DNA of 64,000 bases from contig CALGND010000026.1 of NCBI GenBank assembly GCA_937958675.1, positions 1 through 64,000 of the forward strand, given 5' to 3'. Position numbers and translations under genes: made by a program. Shown here piece by piece: positions 16,050 to 25,527 of the stretch. Origin of the DNA: an uncultured Granulosicoccaceae bacterium. Lineage in GTDB: Bacteria > Pseudomonadota > Gammaproteobacteria > Granulosicoccales > Granulosicoccaceae. Below the pieces are notes generated by a model. The model did no database searches. It saw only the letters and a list, made by a program, of their open reading frames with translations, and was not told where the DNA came from. The stretch's first letter is position 1, and each line of letters begins with the position of its first letter.

Positions 16050-17723
16050 TTACTCTCTGTGCACTGTAAGCTGAGGAAACGGAATATCCCAACCTTCATT
16101 ACTGCAAGTGGCAATGCAGCTTTGTTGTATCGAGCGCAAAATTCTATTGTACGATCGAGCGCTTTCGCTATTCATCGTCACGCAGACCCAGTAGTCCAAT
16201 GACGAGGCGCCTGCTTCTTTAAGTTCCACAGCGACGTGTTCAACATGCTCCGCTGTTTCGGATTCAAATAATGCCGCTTGCACGGCCTGTTGGATGCGTG
16301 TTGGGACTTCTGTGTTGCTGATTGCTTGGTGCTTGTAGCCAACACCAAACACGCTCACAACTGAGAAACGCTCACCACGGGTAAGGTTGTCAAATGTTGT
16401 ATTAAAGAAGTCAGTCGTTGGAATAGTTGTTTTAGTGCCGACTAAGTTCTCCAGTTCAACTAGCTCTGTGGTTTGATCAACAATCTTCATAAGTCGACCG
16501 CTCTCCAATACAACGTAATCACCCTTTGATGATGGATACCAAAGTTCTTTGCCAGCAGGTCTTGAGACCATGTTGACGATCTCCTCTAACGGCAGCCTGA
16601 TAACTCCCGTGAGTTCGGGGTTTCGCAAAACCGAATACATATTTAATGATGTAACTTGATAAGGTAAGCCATTGTAGGTGACACGTTCGTTTTCCCGTAT
16701 TGCGCCTAAATTAAGCAGTACTCGAGACTCTTTTAGAAATTTTGGAATGGTGTTTCGTAGGCCTAGAATTATCGCGGCTGCAAATAAGAACGCAACACCT
16801 AGCAGTAATACATCACCGCGAACATAGAACACAACGATTACCGCTATTAGTATTAGTAAGAATGTCACTAATTTAAAAGAGTAATGAACTAAACGTTGCC
16901 GTGTTCGGTATTCATCTTTGTCTTCGCGTTTGGACCGCTTGGAAAGCAAGTTCGATAACAAACGCGTAAGGAACCAAATTATCAGCGCCGCGATAGCCGC
17001 TAGTAGCAGGGTTAGGCCTCGCCCTTTAACAAAATTAAAAAAATTATTTCTAACGGCTTCTAAAAATGATACGTCGCCTCTTTGTAAATTTTCCAGTTGT
17101 ACTGTTGCTAATTCTATTTCTCTTTTTATCTCAGCGTCTCTGTCATCCCACGTTTTTTTAAGATTTTCTAGTGAGGTTCTAGTTGTGTTTTCATTGACAT
17201 TGCTTAATTGAATATTTATTGATAGTAGTGCGTTTTCGATTACTGTAGATTGAATTGTACTGGCTGATATTTTAGATTTTAGATTTTCAATTTTGCGTGG
17301 TTTTTCAGTCAACGATTTTAAATTTTGCACTATAGGCATCATAATTTGAGTAACTTCGTCACGCCAGTCAAACTCTGTTGATACTTCATCATTGAACACG
17401 CTTAGGTCGACCGAGCCTACAGCGACCTGTTGAAACGACTCCTGCAGCACATCGATTTCGCGATTAAGCTCTGCAAGATCGCTTTCTAGCTCAGTTTTCT
17501 CATCTGCAGGGGCGGTGTTGATTTGTTCTCGTAGGTCGGTGCGTGCTTCAAGTTTTGTGTCGAGTACCGATTGGATGACCTCGAGTTGCTTTGTATTGTC
17601 AGCGCTTCCCAGCGCTTCTTGTGCCAAAGCTGGATGTGGTAGGCAAGCAAGTATCACAGCAACGACGATGCTGTAGGCCAGCTTTTTCAGACGAGCGAAA
17701 ATGGGGATATTGGACACTTCCAT
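16050..17723 (-). CDS. Mechanosensitive ion channel of the MscS family
   Basis: The ATG at 17723 gives a 557-residue protein; six further upstream codons are open. It has a signal peptide (ending HPALAQEA), a long periplasmic helical region of about 190 residues rich in Glu, Asn and Lys with coiled-coil character, then membrane segments (LTLLLAAIAALIIWFL and two more), and a MscS-like pore helix and beta domain (LGLRNTIPKFLKE, RENERVTYNGLPYQV). MscS proteins open under membrane tension. The coding region around 17,000-17,400 is richer in A and T than the rest of the gene. Confidence 0.85.
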   Translation of the reverse strand: MEVSNIPIFARLKKLAYSIVVAVILACLPHPALAQEALGSADNTKQLEVIQSVLDTKLEARTDLREQINTAPADEKTELESDLAELNREIDVLQESFQQVAVGSVDLSVFNDEVSTEFDWRDEVTQIMMPIVQNLKSLTEKPRKIENLKSKISASTIQSTVIENALLSINIQLSNVNENTTRTSLENLKKTWDDRDAEIKREIELATVQLENLQRGDVSFLEAVRNNFFNFVKGRGLTLLLAAIAALIIWFLTRLLSNLLSKRSKREDKDEYRTRQRLVHYSFKLVTFLLILIAVIVVFYVRGDVLLLGVAFLFAAAIILGLRNTIPKFLKESRVLLNLGAIRENERVTYNGLPYQVTSLNMYSVLRNPELTGVIRLPLEEIVNMVSRPAGKELWYPSSKGDYVVLESGRLMKIVDQTTELVELENLVGTKTTIPTTDFFNTTFDNLTRGERFSVVSVFGVGYKHQAISNTEVPTRIQQAVQAALFESETAEHVEHVAVELKEAGASSLDYWVCVTMNSESARSYNRILRSIQQSCIATCSNEGWDIPFPQLTVHRE

Positions 17724-17865
17724 AATAGGAAGCCTGCACATCTTGAGCCAATAATGTGACCGCTGCTGGCGGAGCGCGGTTCAGCAGGCGGTTTGCCTGA
17801 ACATTGCCAAACTACCACATGCAGTCTGAGTTACCGTTTGAGCCGAAAGGCGCTCAATTATTGCG

Positions 17866-18813
17866 TTAACGTCGAGCCCATTGGCGATAAGTTTGATGCT
17901 GATTGTTTTTCTCAACTTTACCCAGGTAGCTGGGGGCTATTGCATTGATTGAAGTAGGCTGAGGGGTGCAATCTGAATTGCAAACGCTATCAGTTTGCAA
18001 CGATAGGTAGTTGTCTTTAGAGAAGGGTTTACCTGGCACAAATTCCATAATTGACGCCTGCAATTTTGCCAAGCCATCAGGCAAATTAATTATCTTAGAT
18101 TTAATGCCCGCAGTGGCGGCCGTGTAGTCAACCAGTTCGCGAAGTGTCATCACATCGGGTCCGCAAAGCTGAACTGTTTTGCCGCGGCTGCTGTCGTCAT
18201 TAATTGCGTTGATCATGACGTTGCAGACATCGCCTACAAATACTGGCGCCATACGTGAATCCGGGCAGGCGAGAGGGAATATCGGTAAGGCACGCAGTAG
18301 ATCAGCAAACCGATTAAAAAATGAATCGTTCTGACCAAAGATCACAGATGGTTGGAAAATAGTCCAGTTGAGTTCCTTAGCGGCTTTTTTTATGGCTAAT
18401 TCTGCGCGCCCCTTGCTTTTAAGGTATTCGCTGCTGCCCTCGGTAGCATCAGCGTTTAACGCACTGATATGAAGGTATCGAGGTATGTTCAGGCTTTTAC
18501 ATGCAGCGATAACATTGGTAGTTAATACTTCGTGAGCGCCAGCAAATGAATTTTTTGATGCATTGCCTGATTCGTTTAGTAAGCCAACTAAATTAATGAC
18601 CACATCCGAGCCTGCTAGTACTGTATCGAGCTGCTCTCTGTCATGGATATTGGCCTCTACGAACTCAAGTTTGGGCAACACGCGAGAGGTGGTAACCCGC
18701 TGCTTGCGGCGCGTTGGAATGATGACTTCATCAAACTGTTCGGCTAGATGAAAGCTTAACTGTGTGCCGACAAATCCGGTTCCGCCCAATACTGTTACAC
18801 GCTTCTGGCTCAT
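17866..18813 (-). CDS. NAD(P)-binding SDR, complex I NDUFA9-like
   Basis: The ATG at 18813 gives MSQKRVTVLGGTGFVGTQL, with the GGxGFxG dinucleotide-binding loop at the extreme N-terminus. The protein is 315 residues. VVINLVGLLNESG, HISALNAD, SEYLKSKGRAELAIK (Tyr-x3-Lys) and IFQPSVIFGQNDSFFNRF are the signatures of atypical short-chain dehydrogenases resembling mitochondrial NDUFA9. Bacterial members have no settled function. It stands alone, transcribed toward the MscS gene. Confidence 0.88.
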   Translation of the reverse strand: MSQKRVTVLGGTGFVGTQLSFHLAEQFDEVIIPTRRKQRVTTSRVLPKLEFVEANIHDREQLDTVLAGSDVVINLVGLLNESGNASKNSFAGAHEVLTTNVIAACKSLNIPRYLHISALNADATEGSSEYLKSKGRAELAIKKAAKELNWTIFQPSVIFGQNDSFFNRFADLLRALPIFPLACPDSRMAPVFVGDVCNVMINAINDDSSRGKTVQLCGPDVMTLRELVDYTAATAGIKSKIINLPDGLAKLQASIMEFVPGKPFSKDNYLSLQTDSVCNSDCTPQPTSINAIAPSYLGKVEKNNQHQTYRQWARR

Positions 18814-19098
18814 GATAATTCTCTTGAAATCTAACACTTAAGTAAACCCTGCTATTTTGCCTGAAAATAGTGAGGTGTGGCTTGTATATGTAGCGGCCCA
18901 GCTACAGGCTAACTAAGGGTTATCCGATATGACTTGCGGCCCGAAGTGAGACTATTAGCGGCTGGTAGAGGGGAAAAGGTGATGAAGTCAGCAATTTGGC
19001 CGCTGGACAGATTAAATTACTGCAGTACCCAAAATTACTCGTTTGCCTGTGTTTTCTGGCTGCTGCATCCTGTGACCTTAGTTACGGATGATCCTTTT

Positions 19099-19293
19099 AT
19101 GGCTTCTCTGCCACAGTTTGAAGAGTACGGCCAGCAAACCGTGAAGACCACGACTTGCTATATGTGTGCCTGTAGGTGCGGTATAGAGGTAAAGCTGGAA
19201 GGCTAGGAAACACGGTTTATTCGAGGTACCCCGCGTCATCTGGTAAACAAGGGCTTGCTTTGCGCTAAAGGCAATGCTGGGAAAATGAAGCAA
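19099..19293 (+). pseudogene. Remnant of a molybdopterin oxidoreductase N-terminus
   Basis: From ATG 19099 the frame reads MASLPQFEEYGQQTVK followed by CYMCACRCGIEVKLEG, the [4Fe-4S] Cys cluster of formate-dehydrogenase-like molybdopterin oxidoreductases. An in-frame TAG follows at 19204-19206. The same frame continues past it with TRFIRGTPRHLVNKGLLCAKGNAGKMKQ (in parts), matching the next conserved block, including the fourth cluster Cys in LCAKG. Similarity stops about 19293, so only about 65 of several hundred codons survive. The stop could in principle be UAG read-through, but the missing remainder makes decay far more likely. Confidence 0.82.
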
Positions 19294-19358
19294 CAACCCC
19301 CTAGCTTGGCTAGTCTTGCGGATGCCTGTATGGTGTGGATTTTCAATAGGCTCTTTTT

Positions 19359-19745
19359 ATGTCCAGAAGACTCATTAGCTCAGGCTCCGAATTTGAAACC
19401 TCCATTGGCTACTCGCGAGCGGTTGTGGATGGTAATTGGGTAATGGTGTCTGGCACTACGGGTTACGACTACGACGACATGAGTGTCTCAGAAGATGTAG
19501 TAGAACAAACAGAGCAGTGCTTTAAAAATATCGAAAGTGCACTTCACCAAGCAGGTGCTGAGATGGCGGATGTTGTTCGTGTTACATACATTTACCCAGA
19601 TGCCGAAGATTTTCCTAAGTGTTGGCCGGTACTACAGCGTTATTTGGGGGAAATTAAACCTGCCGCTACGATGTTTTCGGCGGGCTTAGCAACCCCGGCT
19701 ATGAAGGTTGAAATTCAAGTCACGGCCTTAAAGCAATCGAGCTGA
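19359..19745 (+). CDS. RidA family protein (YjgF/YER057c/UK114)
   Basis: This 128-residue protein has the RidA-like pattern: SSGSEFETSIGYSRAVVDGNWVMVSGTTGYD (in blocks), EQCFKNIESALHQAGAEMADVVRVTYIYPD and KPAATMFSAGLATPAMKVEIQVTAL. RidA proteins deaminate reactive enamine/imine intermediates made by PLP enzymes; this one belongs to a divergent subgroup and lacks the exact RidA active-site context (the usual Arg in the R.....g block is replaced). It begins 66 bases after the molybdoenzyme remnant and is followed 14 bases later by a membrane-protein gene. Confidence 0.88.
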   Translation: MSRRLISSGSEFETSIGYSRAVVDGNWVMVSGTTGYDYDDMSVSEDVVEQTEQCFKNIESALHQAGAEMADVVRVTYIYPDAEDFPKCWPVLQRYLGEIKPAATMFSAGLATPAMKVEIQVTALKQSS

Positions 19746-19759
19746 GCTAGAACTTGTTC

Positions 19760-20599
19760 ATGGCTATCAGAAAACAATCAATATTAATCATTGCCGCAGT
19801 CATCGTGGCTGTAGCCCTTGCTACGATTCCAAAAACAGACGCTGTTGGTAATGAGTATGTTGATAGTGCATTCAAACGAGCTCTCGTCAGCTTTGCATTA
19901 GCACGAGGTTTAAACGGTGTTATCTCGGTAGCGCAAGGCACTGAAATCGCTATTCAACCAGCCGGTGTAGGCGTTAATTTTGCCCCGGGTGAAATCCTGG
20001 ACCCAGTTAATGATCTCGTCGAGCGGTTTTCATGGATCATGTTACTTGCCAGTAGCTCGCTTGGTGTTCAAAAGGTGCTTCTCTCTATGAGTGCATGGCA
20101 GGGGCTGCTAGTGGCCGTGATGGTCATTGCGCTGCTGTTGATTTTCGCTCATATATTTTTACAGCGTGATAGATGGCAGGGCCGAATACACAAGGTGCTT
20201 GGTCGATTATTTGTGTTGTTGTTGATATTGCGTTTTGTGATGCCCGGTATCGCCATCGCTAACCATTGGGTATATACAACATTCTTAAAACAGGACTACA
20301 TCGAGGCCAGCGCTGAACTTGAAGTGGCAAAAAACGAGATCGGCGCGATCAATGAGGAGGTGGTAGCTGAGCGCGATACTGAACGCAACGGCCTAATTGA
20401 TAAGGCCAAAGATTGGTACCAACAAATTCGTACAGGAGTTGATATAGAGGAACGGCTTGAACAATATGGTAAGGCTGCGGAACGAATCAGTGAAAATTCG
20501 ATTCGATTGATTGTCGTATTTTTAATGCAAACCCTAGTATTTCCGTTAATTTTTTTGTTGTTAGTGATTTGGTGGGGGCGCACAATCATCGGAAGGTGA
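19760..20599 (+). CDS. Hypothetical membrane protein with coiled-coil segment
   Basis: The ATG at 19760 gives 279 residues. There is an N-terminal signal anchor (ILIIAAVIVAVALATI), then helices at about 93-108 (WIMLLASSSLGVQ), 115-135 (LLVAVMVIALLLIFAHIFL) and 150-167 (LGRLFVLLLILRFVMPGIAIA). A charged helix of about 70 residues (ASAELEVAKNEIGAINEEVV and onward) follows, and a last helix (LIVVFLMQTLVFPLIFLLLV) before the C-terminus. I do not recognise a named family. Similar hypothetical proteins occur in marine gammaproteobacteria, as far as I can recall, but no role is known. Confidence 0.75.
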   Translation: MAIRKQSILIIAAVIVAVALATIPKTDAVGNEYVDSAFKRALVSFALARGLNGVISVAQGTEIAIQPAGVGVNFAPGEILDPVNDLVERFSWIMLLASSSLGVQKVLLSMSAWQGLLVAVMVIALLLIFAHIFLQRDRWQGRIHKVLGRLFVLLLILRFVMPGIAIANHWVYTTFLKQDYIEASAELEVAKNEIGAINEEVVAERDTERNGLIDKAKDWYQQIRTGVDIEERLEQYGKAAERISENSIRLIVVFLMQTLVFPLIFLLLVIWWGRTIIGR

Positions 20600-20650
20600 T
20601 CTAGTGAGTTGGCAGTGCCAGAGTCATGTGCTGAGTAACGAGTGTTTGTT

Positions 20651-21961
20651 TTAAACGATAACGTCTTGTCGCTGCATATTGTCTTGACCAAAAATCGAGC
20701 GATAGTGTTCAATGATATCCTGAGGGCCTGTGGCCTTATCGTAGTTATCTGATAACTTAACGGTTGGCTTGCCTTGAGCTTGTGTCACTTTACATACAAG
20801 TGAAATCGCTTTTAATTGCTCGTTTTTAACAGGGGCGCAATCGCGAAAGTCGTTTGTTAAGTGTGTGCCCCAACCAAAACTCAATCTTACGCGTTGGTTA
20901 AATCGGTGATAGACCTCTTCTATGGTATCTACGGTAAGGCCATCTGAAAATATCAGTAACTTTTCTTTTGGGTCTTCTCCACGCTCAAGCCACCAGTTTA
21001 TAAGCTCTTCACCACCTTCTATTGGGTCTTTTGAGTCGATACGAAAACCACTCCAGTTAGCAACCCAGGCAGGTGCATTTTTTAAGAATGTAGTTGTGCC
21101 ATAGGTGTCAGGTAAGGCGATCAACAGATTGTCACTATACGTTCGCTGCCAACGTTCAAGCACCTTATATGGCGATATCAATAATTCTTGATCGTTGTTA
21201 GCTAAGGCGGCTTCAACCATAGGCAGCTCGTGAGCATTAGTACCGATGGCTTCAAGATCCAGATCCATTGCCATTAACACATTGCTGGTGCCGATAAATT
21301 TATCATTCAGGCCTTCCTTCAATGCGGCAATACACCAGCGCTGCCATAAAAAGCTGTGACGACGGCGTGTACCAAAGTCGGCTATAGCTAAGTTGGGCAA
21401 TGAGTTTAGCCGCAGTACTTTTTCCCATAGTTTTGATTTCGCGCGGGCGTATAAAACGTCTAACTCGAATCGGCCAACATCACGAAGGGCTGCGCGCGAA
21501 CGAAGCTCGCTAACAATGGACAGAATGGGGATTTCCCATAAGGTGATATCGCACCAGTTGCCAACAAAGTCAATAACGTATTGGCCATTTTCAACGCGAA
21601 GATCATATTCAGGTAGTTGGTAGGTGGATAGCCAAGTCAGAAAATCTTCTCTAAACAATCGCTCCCGTCCATAAAATGTATTACCTGCGAGCCAAATGTG
21701 CTCCTTTTTGGATAGCGTTATCGAACGGGCATGATCAAGCTGTTCCCGTAGCTCCTGCTCGGATACCTCGTCGGCCACTCGGACAGAGTGGGTTCGGTTT
21801 ATCAGTGAAAAAGTGACTGGTACATCGGCACGTTCCTTCCAGATAGTTTGCAGCATCAAGAGCTTGTATACATCGGTATCTAATAAGCTGCGTACGATAG
21901 GGTCGAGCTTAAAAGAATGGTTGTATACGCGCGATGCGATTTCTGGCATTGGATTATGCAT
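20651..21961 (-). CDS. pncB: Nicotinate phosphoribosyltransferase
   Basis: This 436-residue enzyme joins nicotinate to PRPP to make NaMN, the salvage entry to NAD. It begins with the family pattern [21 protein letters not shown] and contains FGTRRRHSF and GTNAHELPM, whose His is autophosphorylated in the ATP-coupled reaction, then [16 protein letters not shown] and [11 protein letters not shown]. Its length is typical of proteobacterial PncB (about 400-435). It starts 2 bases after the aminotransferase stop and is the last gene of a three-gene minus-strand operon. Confidence 0.96.
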   Translation of the reverse strand: MHNPMPEIASRVYNHSFKLDPIVRSLLDTDVYKLLMLQTIWKERADVPVTFSLINRTHSVRVADEVSEQELREQLDHARSITLSKKEHIWLAGNTFYGRERLFREDFLTWLSTYQLPEYDLRVENGQYVIDFVGNWCDITLWEIPILSIVSELRSRAALRDVGRFELDVLYARAKSKLWEKVLRLNSLPNLAIADFGTRRRHSFLWQRWCIAALKEGLNDKFIGTSNVLMAMDLDLEAIGTNAHELPMVEAALANNDQELLISPYKVLERWQRTYSDNLLIALPDTYGTTTFLKNAPAWVANWSGFRIDSKDPIEGGEELINWWLERGEDPKEKLLIFSDGLTVDTIEEVYHRFNQRVRLSFGWGTHLTNDFRDCAPVKNEQLKAISLVCKVTQAQGKPTVKLSDNYDKATGPQDIIEHYRSIFGQDNMQRQDVIV

Positions 21962-21963
21962 TG

Positions 21964-23145
21964 CTATCCTGGGGGCCCTTGATTTTCTAGAAAGACGTGC
22001 ATTCGACTGATCGCCTCAAGAATGTTGGGTGTGGAATTGGCATAGGATAAACGTAAGTAACCTTCGCCCAATGCACCAAAATCTGGGCCACCGATTATGG
22101 CAACGCCTGTTTCTTCAAGTAGTGTCGAGGCGAGCTTTTTGGCTTGCCATCCAGTTTGAGTAATATTGGGAAACGCATAGAACGCGCCTTTGGGTGTGAT
22201 GCATGAGACTCCGGGTAGCTCATTAAGCGCAGCAACCGTTGCTATGCGACGTTCGTCGAATATAGAGAGCATGTGGGCCACTGCATCTTGTGGGCCGGTA
22301 ATGGCCTCCAGTGCTGCGTATTGTGAGGCTGCGTTAACACAACTCCAAGCGTTGACGGCAAGCTTTCTTACAGGCTCAAACAGCTTGTCGGGCCAAACGG
22401 AGTAACCTAAGCGCCAGCCTGTCATCGCGTAGGTTTTACTCCAGCCATTTAACACTATTAGCTGATCACGAATTTCAGGGTATTCAAGCAGGCTAGTGTG
22501 TTGCTCATCATCGTAGATAAGCTGATCATAAATTTCATCTGACAATATTGCTATATCGGGGCGTGCTGCAAGGCCTGCCACTAGGCGATCTATCTCGTGT
22601 TTAGGTGTGACACCACCGGTCGGGTTGGCTGGTGAATTCAGAATTACTAAACGTGTGTTGTCAGTGATCAGCGAAAGAACTTCATCTGCGCTAAAACCAA
22701 ATGCGTTGGATTCGCGAATAGGCATGGCGATAGCGTTGGCGCCGGTGAAGTCGATCATGGACTTGTAAATTGGGAAGCCTGGGTCAGGGTAGAGAATGTC
22801 TGTTCCGGGTTGGCCAAATAGCGATATTGCTGCGTACATGGTGACCTTACCGCCAGGCATGATCATCACGCTACGGCTATCAACTTGAGTGTTATAGCGC
22901 TGACTTAGTGAGTTGGCTACCGCTTCACGCAGCTCGGGAATACCCTCTGTTGCGGTGTAGCCGTGCTTGCCATCGCGCAGCGCCTTGACTGCCGCTTCGA
23001 CAATGTTCTCTGGTGTTGGGAAATCGGGTTGGCCAATCCCTAAGTTAATGACGCTTTTACCTGTTGCGGCTAGCGCATTGGCTCTAGCTAAAACCGCAAA
23101 GGCGTTTTCTTCGCCTATGCGTTCGAAATTCTTGATGACTTGCAT
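21964..23145 (-). CDS. PLP-dependent aminotransferase, class I/II
   Basis: This 393-residue protein is a fold-type I aminotransferase. Landmarks are [52 protein letters not shown] and the PLP lysine in [15 protein letters not shown], with the substrate-carboxylate Arg in YLRLSYANS. It resembles aspartate/aromatic-type enzymes of subgroup I-gamma, but the amino-donor preference cannot be read from sequence. It lies between a [2Fe-2S] ferredoxin gene (31 bases upstream) and pncB (2 bases downstream). Confidence 0.92.
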   Translation of the reverse strand: MQVIKNFERIGEENAFAVLARANALAATGKSVINLGIGQPDFPTPENIVEAAVKALRDGKHGYTATEGIPELREAVANSLSQRYNTQVDSRSVMIMPGGKVTMYAAISLFGQPGTDILYPDPGFPIYKSMIDFTGANAIAMPIRESNAFGFSADEVLSLITDNTRLVILNSPANPTGGVTPKHEIDRLVAGLAARPDIAILSDEIYDQLIYDDEQHTSLLEYPEIRDQLIVLNGWSKTYAMTGWRLGYSVWPDKLFEPVRKLAVNAWSCVNAASQYAALEAITGPQDAVAHMLSIFDERRIATVAALNELPGVSCITPKGAFYAFPNITQTGWQAKKLASTLLEETGVAIIGGPDFGALGEGYLRLSYANSTPNILEAISRMHVFLENQGPPG

Positions 23146-23176
23146 AACTATCCCTTATGCCACTCGCCATTGAACA

Positions 23177-23506
23177 TTACTGGCGATCAGGTGTGAGAAT
23201 TGTGTGTCCATCCATATCGGCCGTTACGATGATTTGGCAGCTTAGTCTGGAGTTGGCTTGACGCTCAGCGGCGACGCCTTCAAGCATGTCGAGCTCGGCA
23301 TCGTCAGCTTCTGGCGCGATAGCAACGGTGGCGTCTTCTAGGTAGCAATGGCAAGTTGAGCAGATTAGGCTGCCACCACATTCGGCGATGATATCGTCGA
23401 TGTCGTTTTTGATTGCTGTTTCCATGACGCTCTCGCCAACAGTGGCATCCACCGTGTGTAGCTTGTTGTCACTGGTTTTGAAATGTAGGGTGATTTCCTG
23501 GCTCAT
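23177..23506 (-). CDS. [2Fe-2S] ferredoxin, adrenodoxin/putidaredoxin type
   Basis: This 109-residue protein has the plant/vertebrate-type cluster ligands in the adrenodoxin spacing: Cys43, Cys49 and Cys52 (ECGGSLICSTCHCY) and Cys90 (SRLSCQIIV). DDAELDMLEGVAAERQANSRLSCQI matches ferredoxins that pass electrons to P450s or dioxygenases. No such oxygenase is encoded nearby, so the partner lies elsewhere. It is the first gene of an operon with the aminotransferase and pncB. TTACAGCGACATA lies just upstream, and an obvious ribosome-binding site is not clear. Confidence 0.92.
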   Translation of the reverse strand: MSQEITLHFKTSDNKLHTVDATVGESVMETAIKNDIDDIIAECGGSLICSTCHCYLEDATVAIAPEADDAELDMLEGVAAERQANSRLSCQIIVTADMDGHTILTPDRQ

Positions 23507-23823
23507 TATGTCGCTGTAAACCTTGCTGAGAATAAAAACTAATTTTAGCAGTAAACAGCCCGCGGTGTGCCATGGCGCGACTGCTTGAGCGTTAGGGGTT
23601 CATATGACGACTAAGTCACAGATAACGCCTCTTTGGGTGTGGTCTTATGCCTGCTTTTCGCAAACTGCCAACCCTGTTTAATTGCAGCTCGCGCGCTAAG
23701 GCATACTGCTGCCATATAAGATTCTAAACGGACTTAGCTATCTCCTCTCTCAATCAAAAAATCTACCAAGAACAGATCCGGCTGATCCACACGCAAGGTA
23801 CGGGTCTAATTGTTGGCGCGACC
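23507..23823. other. Intergenic region upstream of hybrid kinase; open frame continues into it
   Basis: No complete gene is visible. A TATAAG box (23715-23720) is a possible -10 element. The frame of the following kinase stays open back to 23728 (stop TAA at 23725-23727), and codons 23752-23823 read NQKIYQEQIRLIHTQGTGLI, which looks like genuine kinase N-terminus, although there is no ATG, GTG or TTG in that stretch. Confidence 0.5.
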
Positions 23824-25527
23824 GTGTGTGCTGCGCTAATCACGATCTTCTTATGGACGATTGCACCGAAAACTGGCCTGCTTTGGTGGATGGCCGCGAT
23901 TGCTGTGATTGGGGCTGTACGCTTGGTGGCTATTCGTCAATTTTTCGAGACATCGGATGCAGGCCGCTCTAAACGATATTGGGGGCCGAGTTTTTGGGTC
24001 GGCACACTTATGGCCGGAATTGTCTGGGGCATGTGGCCTCTGATGTTTTATGATTTCTATAGCAAAGAAACACTGCTTCTCATCTCCACACTGTTTGCCG
24101 GTATGGTGGCTGTTAGTGCATCTTCTGGTCGAATCTATATTCCATCCTTCTTATCATTCTCGATGCCGTTAGTCATACCGTTGAGTATTCTGCACATGCA
24201 ATCGGGAAGTGACACACTGTGGTTAACCGGGTTTCTGTTGCTGGTTTTTTTATTGGTTAATGGTGGATTGACAATTCAAGGACACGGTCAATCTCTTGAG
24301 CTTATTAAGGCGCGCTTTGAAAATCAAACCTTGTTAGAAAATTTAGCGCAAGAAAAAAACACCGCTGAACAAGCTGTTATTGCTAAAAATCGATTTCTTG
24401 CGGCGGCCAGTCATGATCTACGGCAACCGTTGCATGCGATGGGTATGTTTCTAGAATCATTGCGCTGCAAAGAATCCAATGCAGATAAGCTTGTCATCAT
24501 AGAGAACATGTCAGCGTCGGCGCAGGCATTGAATGGATTATTTAATAATTTGTTGGATGTGTCAAAGCTGGATGCGGAGATTATCCATTTTAATCCAACC
24601 CATATTGATGTAGGCGATATGTTTGAACGTCTGCACGTGGAGTTTAAAAATGCGGCGGCAGAAAAAGGAATCCAGGTACATAGCGAACATAGCGCTTGTG
24701 CTTTGTATGCCGACAGTATTTTGTTAGAGCGCGTACTGCGTAATCTGCTGAGCAATGCTATTAGCTATACGAATGAGGGTAAGGTTTCATTGGTGTGTGA
24801 ATCAAGCGATGGTCAGTATGCACATATCAGTGTTATTGATACCGGTTTAGGCATTCCAGAACACGAACAAGATAATGTTTTTTCAGAATACCATCAGTTA
24901 AATAACCCTGAACGTGATCGAAATAAGGGTCTGGGTCTGGGCTTGGCTATTGTGCAACGCTTGTGTGATTTGATGCAGCTAAAAGTCCGGATGCACTCGC
25001 AAGTAGGGATAGGTACACGGTTTAGTTTGGCTGTGCCGATCGGTGATGTGAATAAAATTAAGGCTTCGCAATCAGAGGCAGGCCTGCCATCACTACCAAG
25101 CATTACAATCATGGTGATAGACGACGAAGAAGCTGTGTTGGCCAGCATGCAAAGTATGCTAGATCAATGGGGTTGTAGGGTTGTGCTAGCGGAATCGGCG
25201 CGTGATGCGCTTCGCGCCATAGCACTAGAGCGGATCTGTCCAGACCTTATAATTTCTGACTACCGCTTACGTAATAACTGCACTGGTGTGGACGCGATTG
25301 CAGCAGTGCGCGAAGCATTGGATTCTGATACGCCAGGTATTATTGTTACCGGTGATAATTCCCCTATGCGCTTAAAAGAAGTTAATGACAGTGGCTTACA
25401 TCTATTGCATAAGCCGGTTAATCCAGATGATATGCGCTCCGCTATCGCCAGCTTGCAAAAAACGAACAGCGTTGTTCGGCCAAGCGCTTCTAACGAGAAC
25501 CATGTAAAGGCTAATATTGCCGTTTAG
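23824..25527 (+). CDS. Hybrid sensor histidine kinase with C-terminal receiver
   Basis: Starting at the first canonical codon (GTG 23824) this is 567 residues. Residues 1-150 contain about six membrane helices. The dimerisation domain holds the phospho-accepting His197 in FLAAASHDLRQPLHAMGM. The ATPase domain shows NLLSNAISYTNEG, DTGLGIPEHEQ and GLGLGLAIVQRL. A receiver domain follows (TIMVIDDEEAVL, then Asp in LIISDYRLRNN, and the Lys in LLHKPVN). HDLRQPL kinases of this kind usually work with a separate regulator. The true N-terminus is probably longer by about 25 codons. The signal is unknown. Confidence 0.92.
   Translation: MCAALITIFLWTIAPKTGLLWWMAAIAVIGAVRLVAIRQFFETSDAGRSKRYWGPSFWVGTLMAGIVWGMWPLMFYDFYSKETLLLISTLFAGMVAVSASSGRIYIPSFLSFSMPLVIPLSILHMQSGSDTLWLTGFLLLVFLLVNGGLTIQGHGQSLELIKARFENQTLLENLAQEKNTAEQAVIAKNRFLAAASHDLRQPLHAMGMFLESLRCKESNADKLVIIENMSASAQALNGLFNNLLDVSKLDAEIIHFNPTHIDVGDMFERLHVEFKNAAAEKGIQVHSEHSACALYADSILLERVLRNLLSNAISYTNEGKVSLVCESSDGQYAHISVIDTGLGIPEHEQDNVFSEYHQLNNPERDRNKGLGLGLAIVQRLCDLMQLKVRMHSQVGIGTRFSLAVPIGDVNKIKASQSEAGLPSLPSITIMVIDDEEAVLASMQSMLDQWGCRVVLAESARDALRAIALERICPDLIISDYRLRNNCTGVDAIAAVREALDSDTPGIIVTGDNSPMRLKEVNDSGLHLLHKPVNPDDMRSAIASLQKTNSVVRPSASNENHVKANIAV

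Noticed and set aside
19204-19206. TAG in the molybdoenzyme remnant read as a recoded codon
   Set aside because: No recoding signal is visible, the residue there is normally not special, and the rest of the protein is missing.
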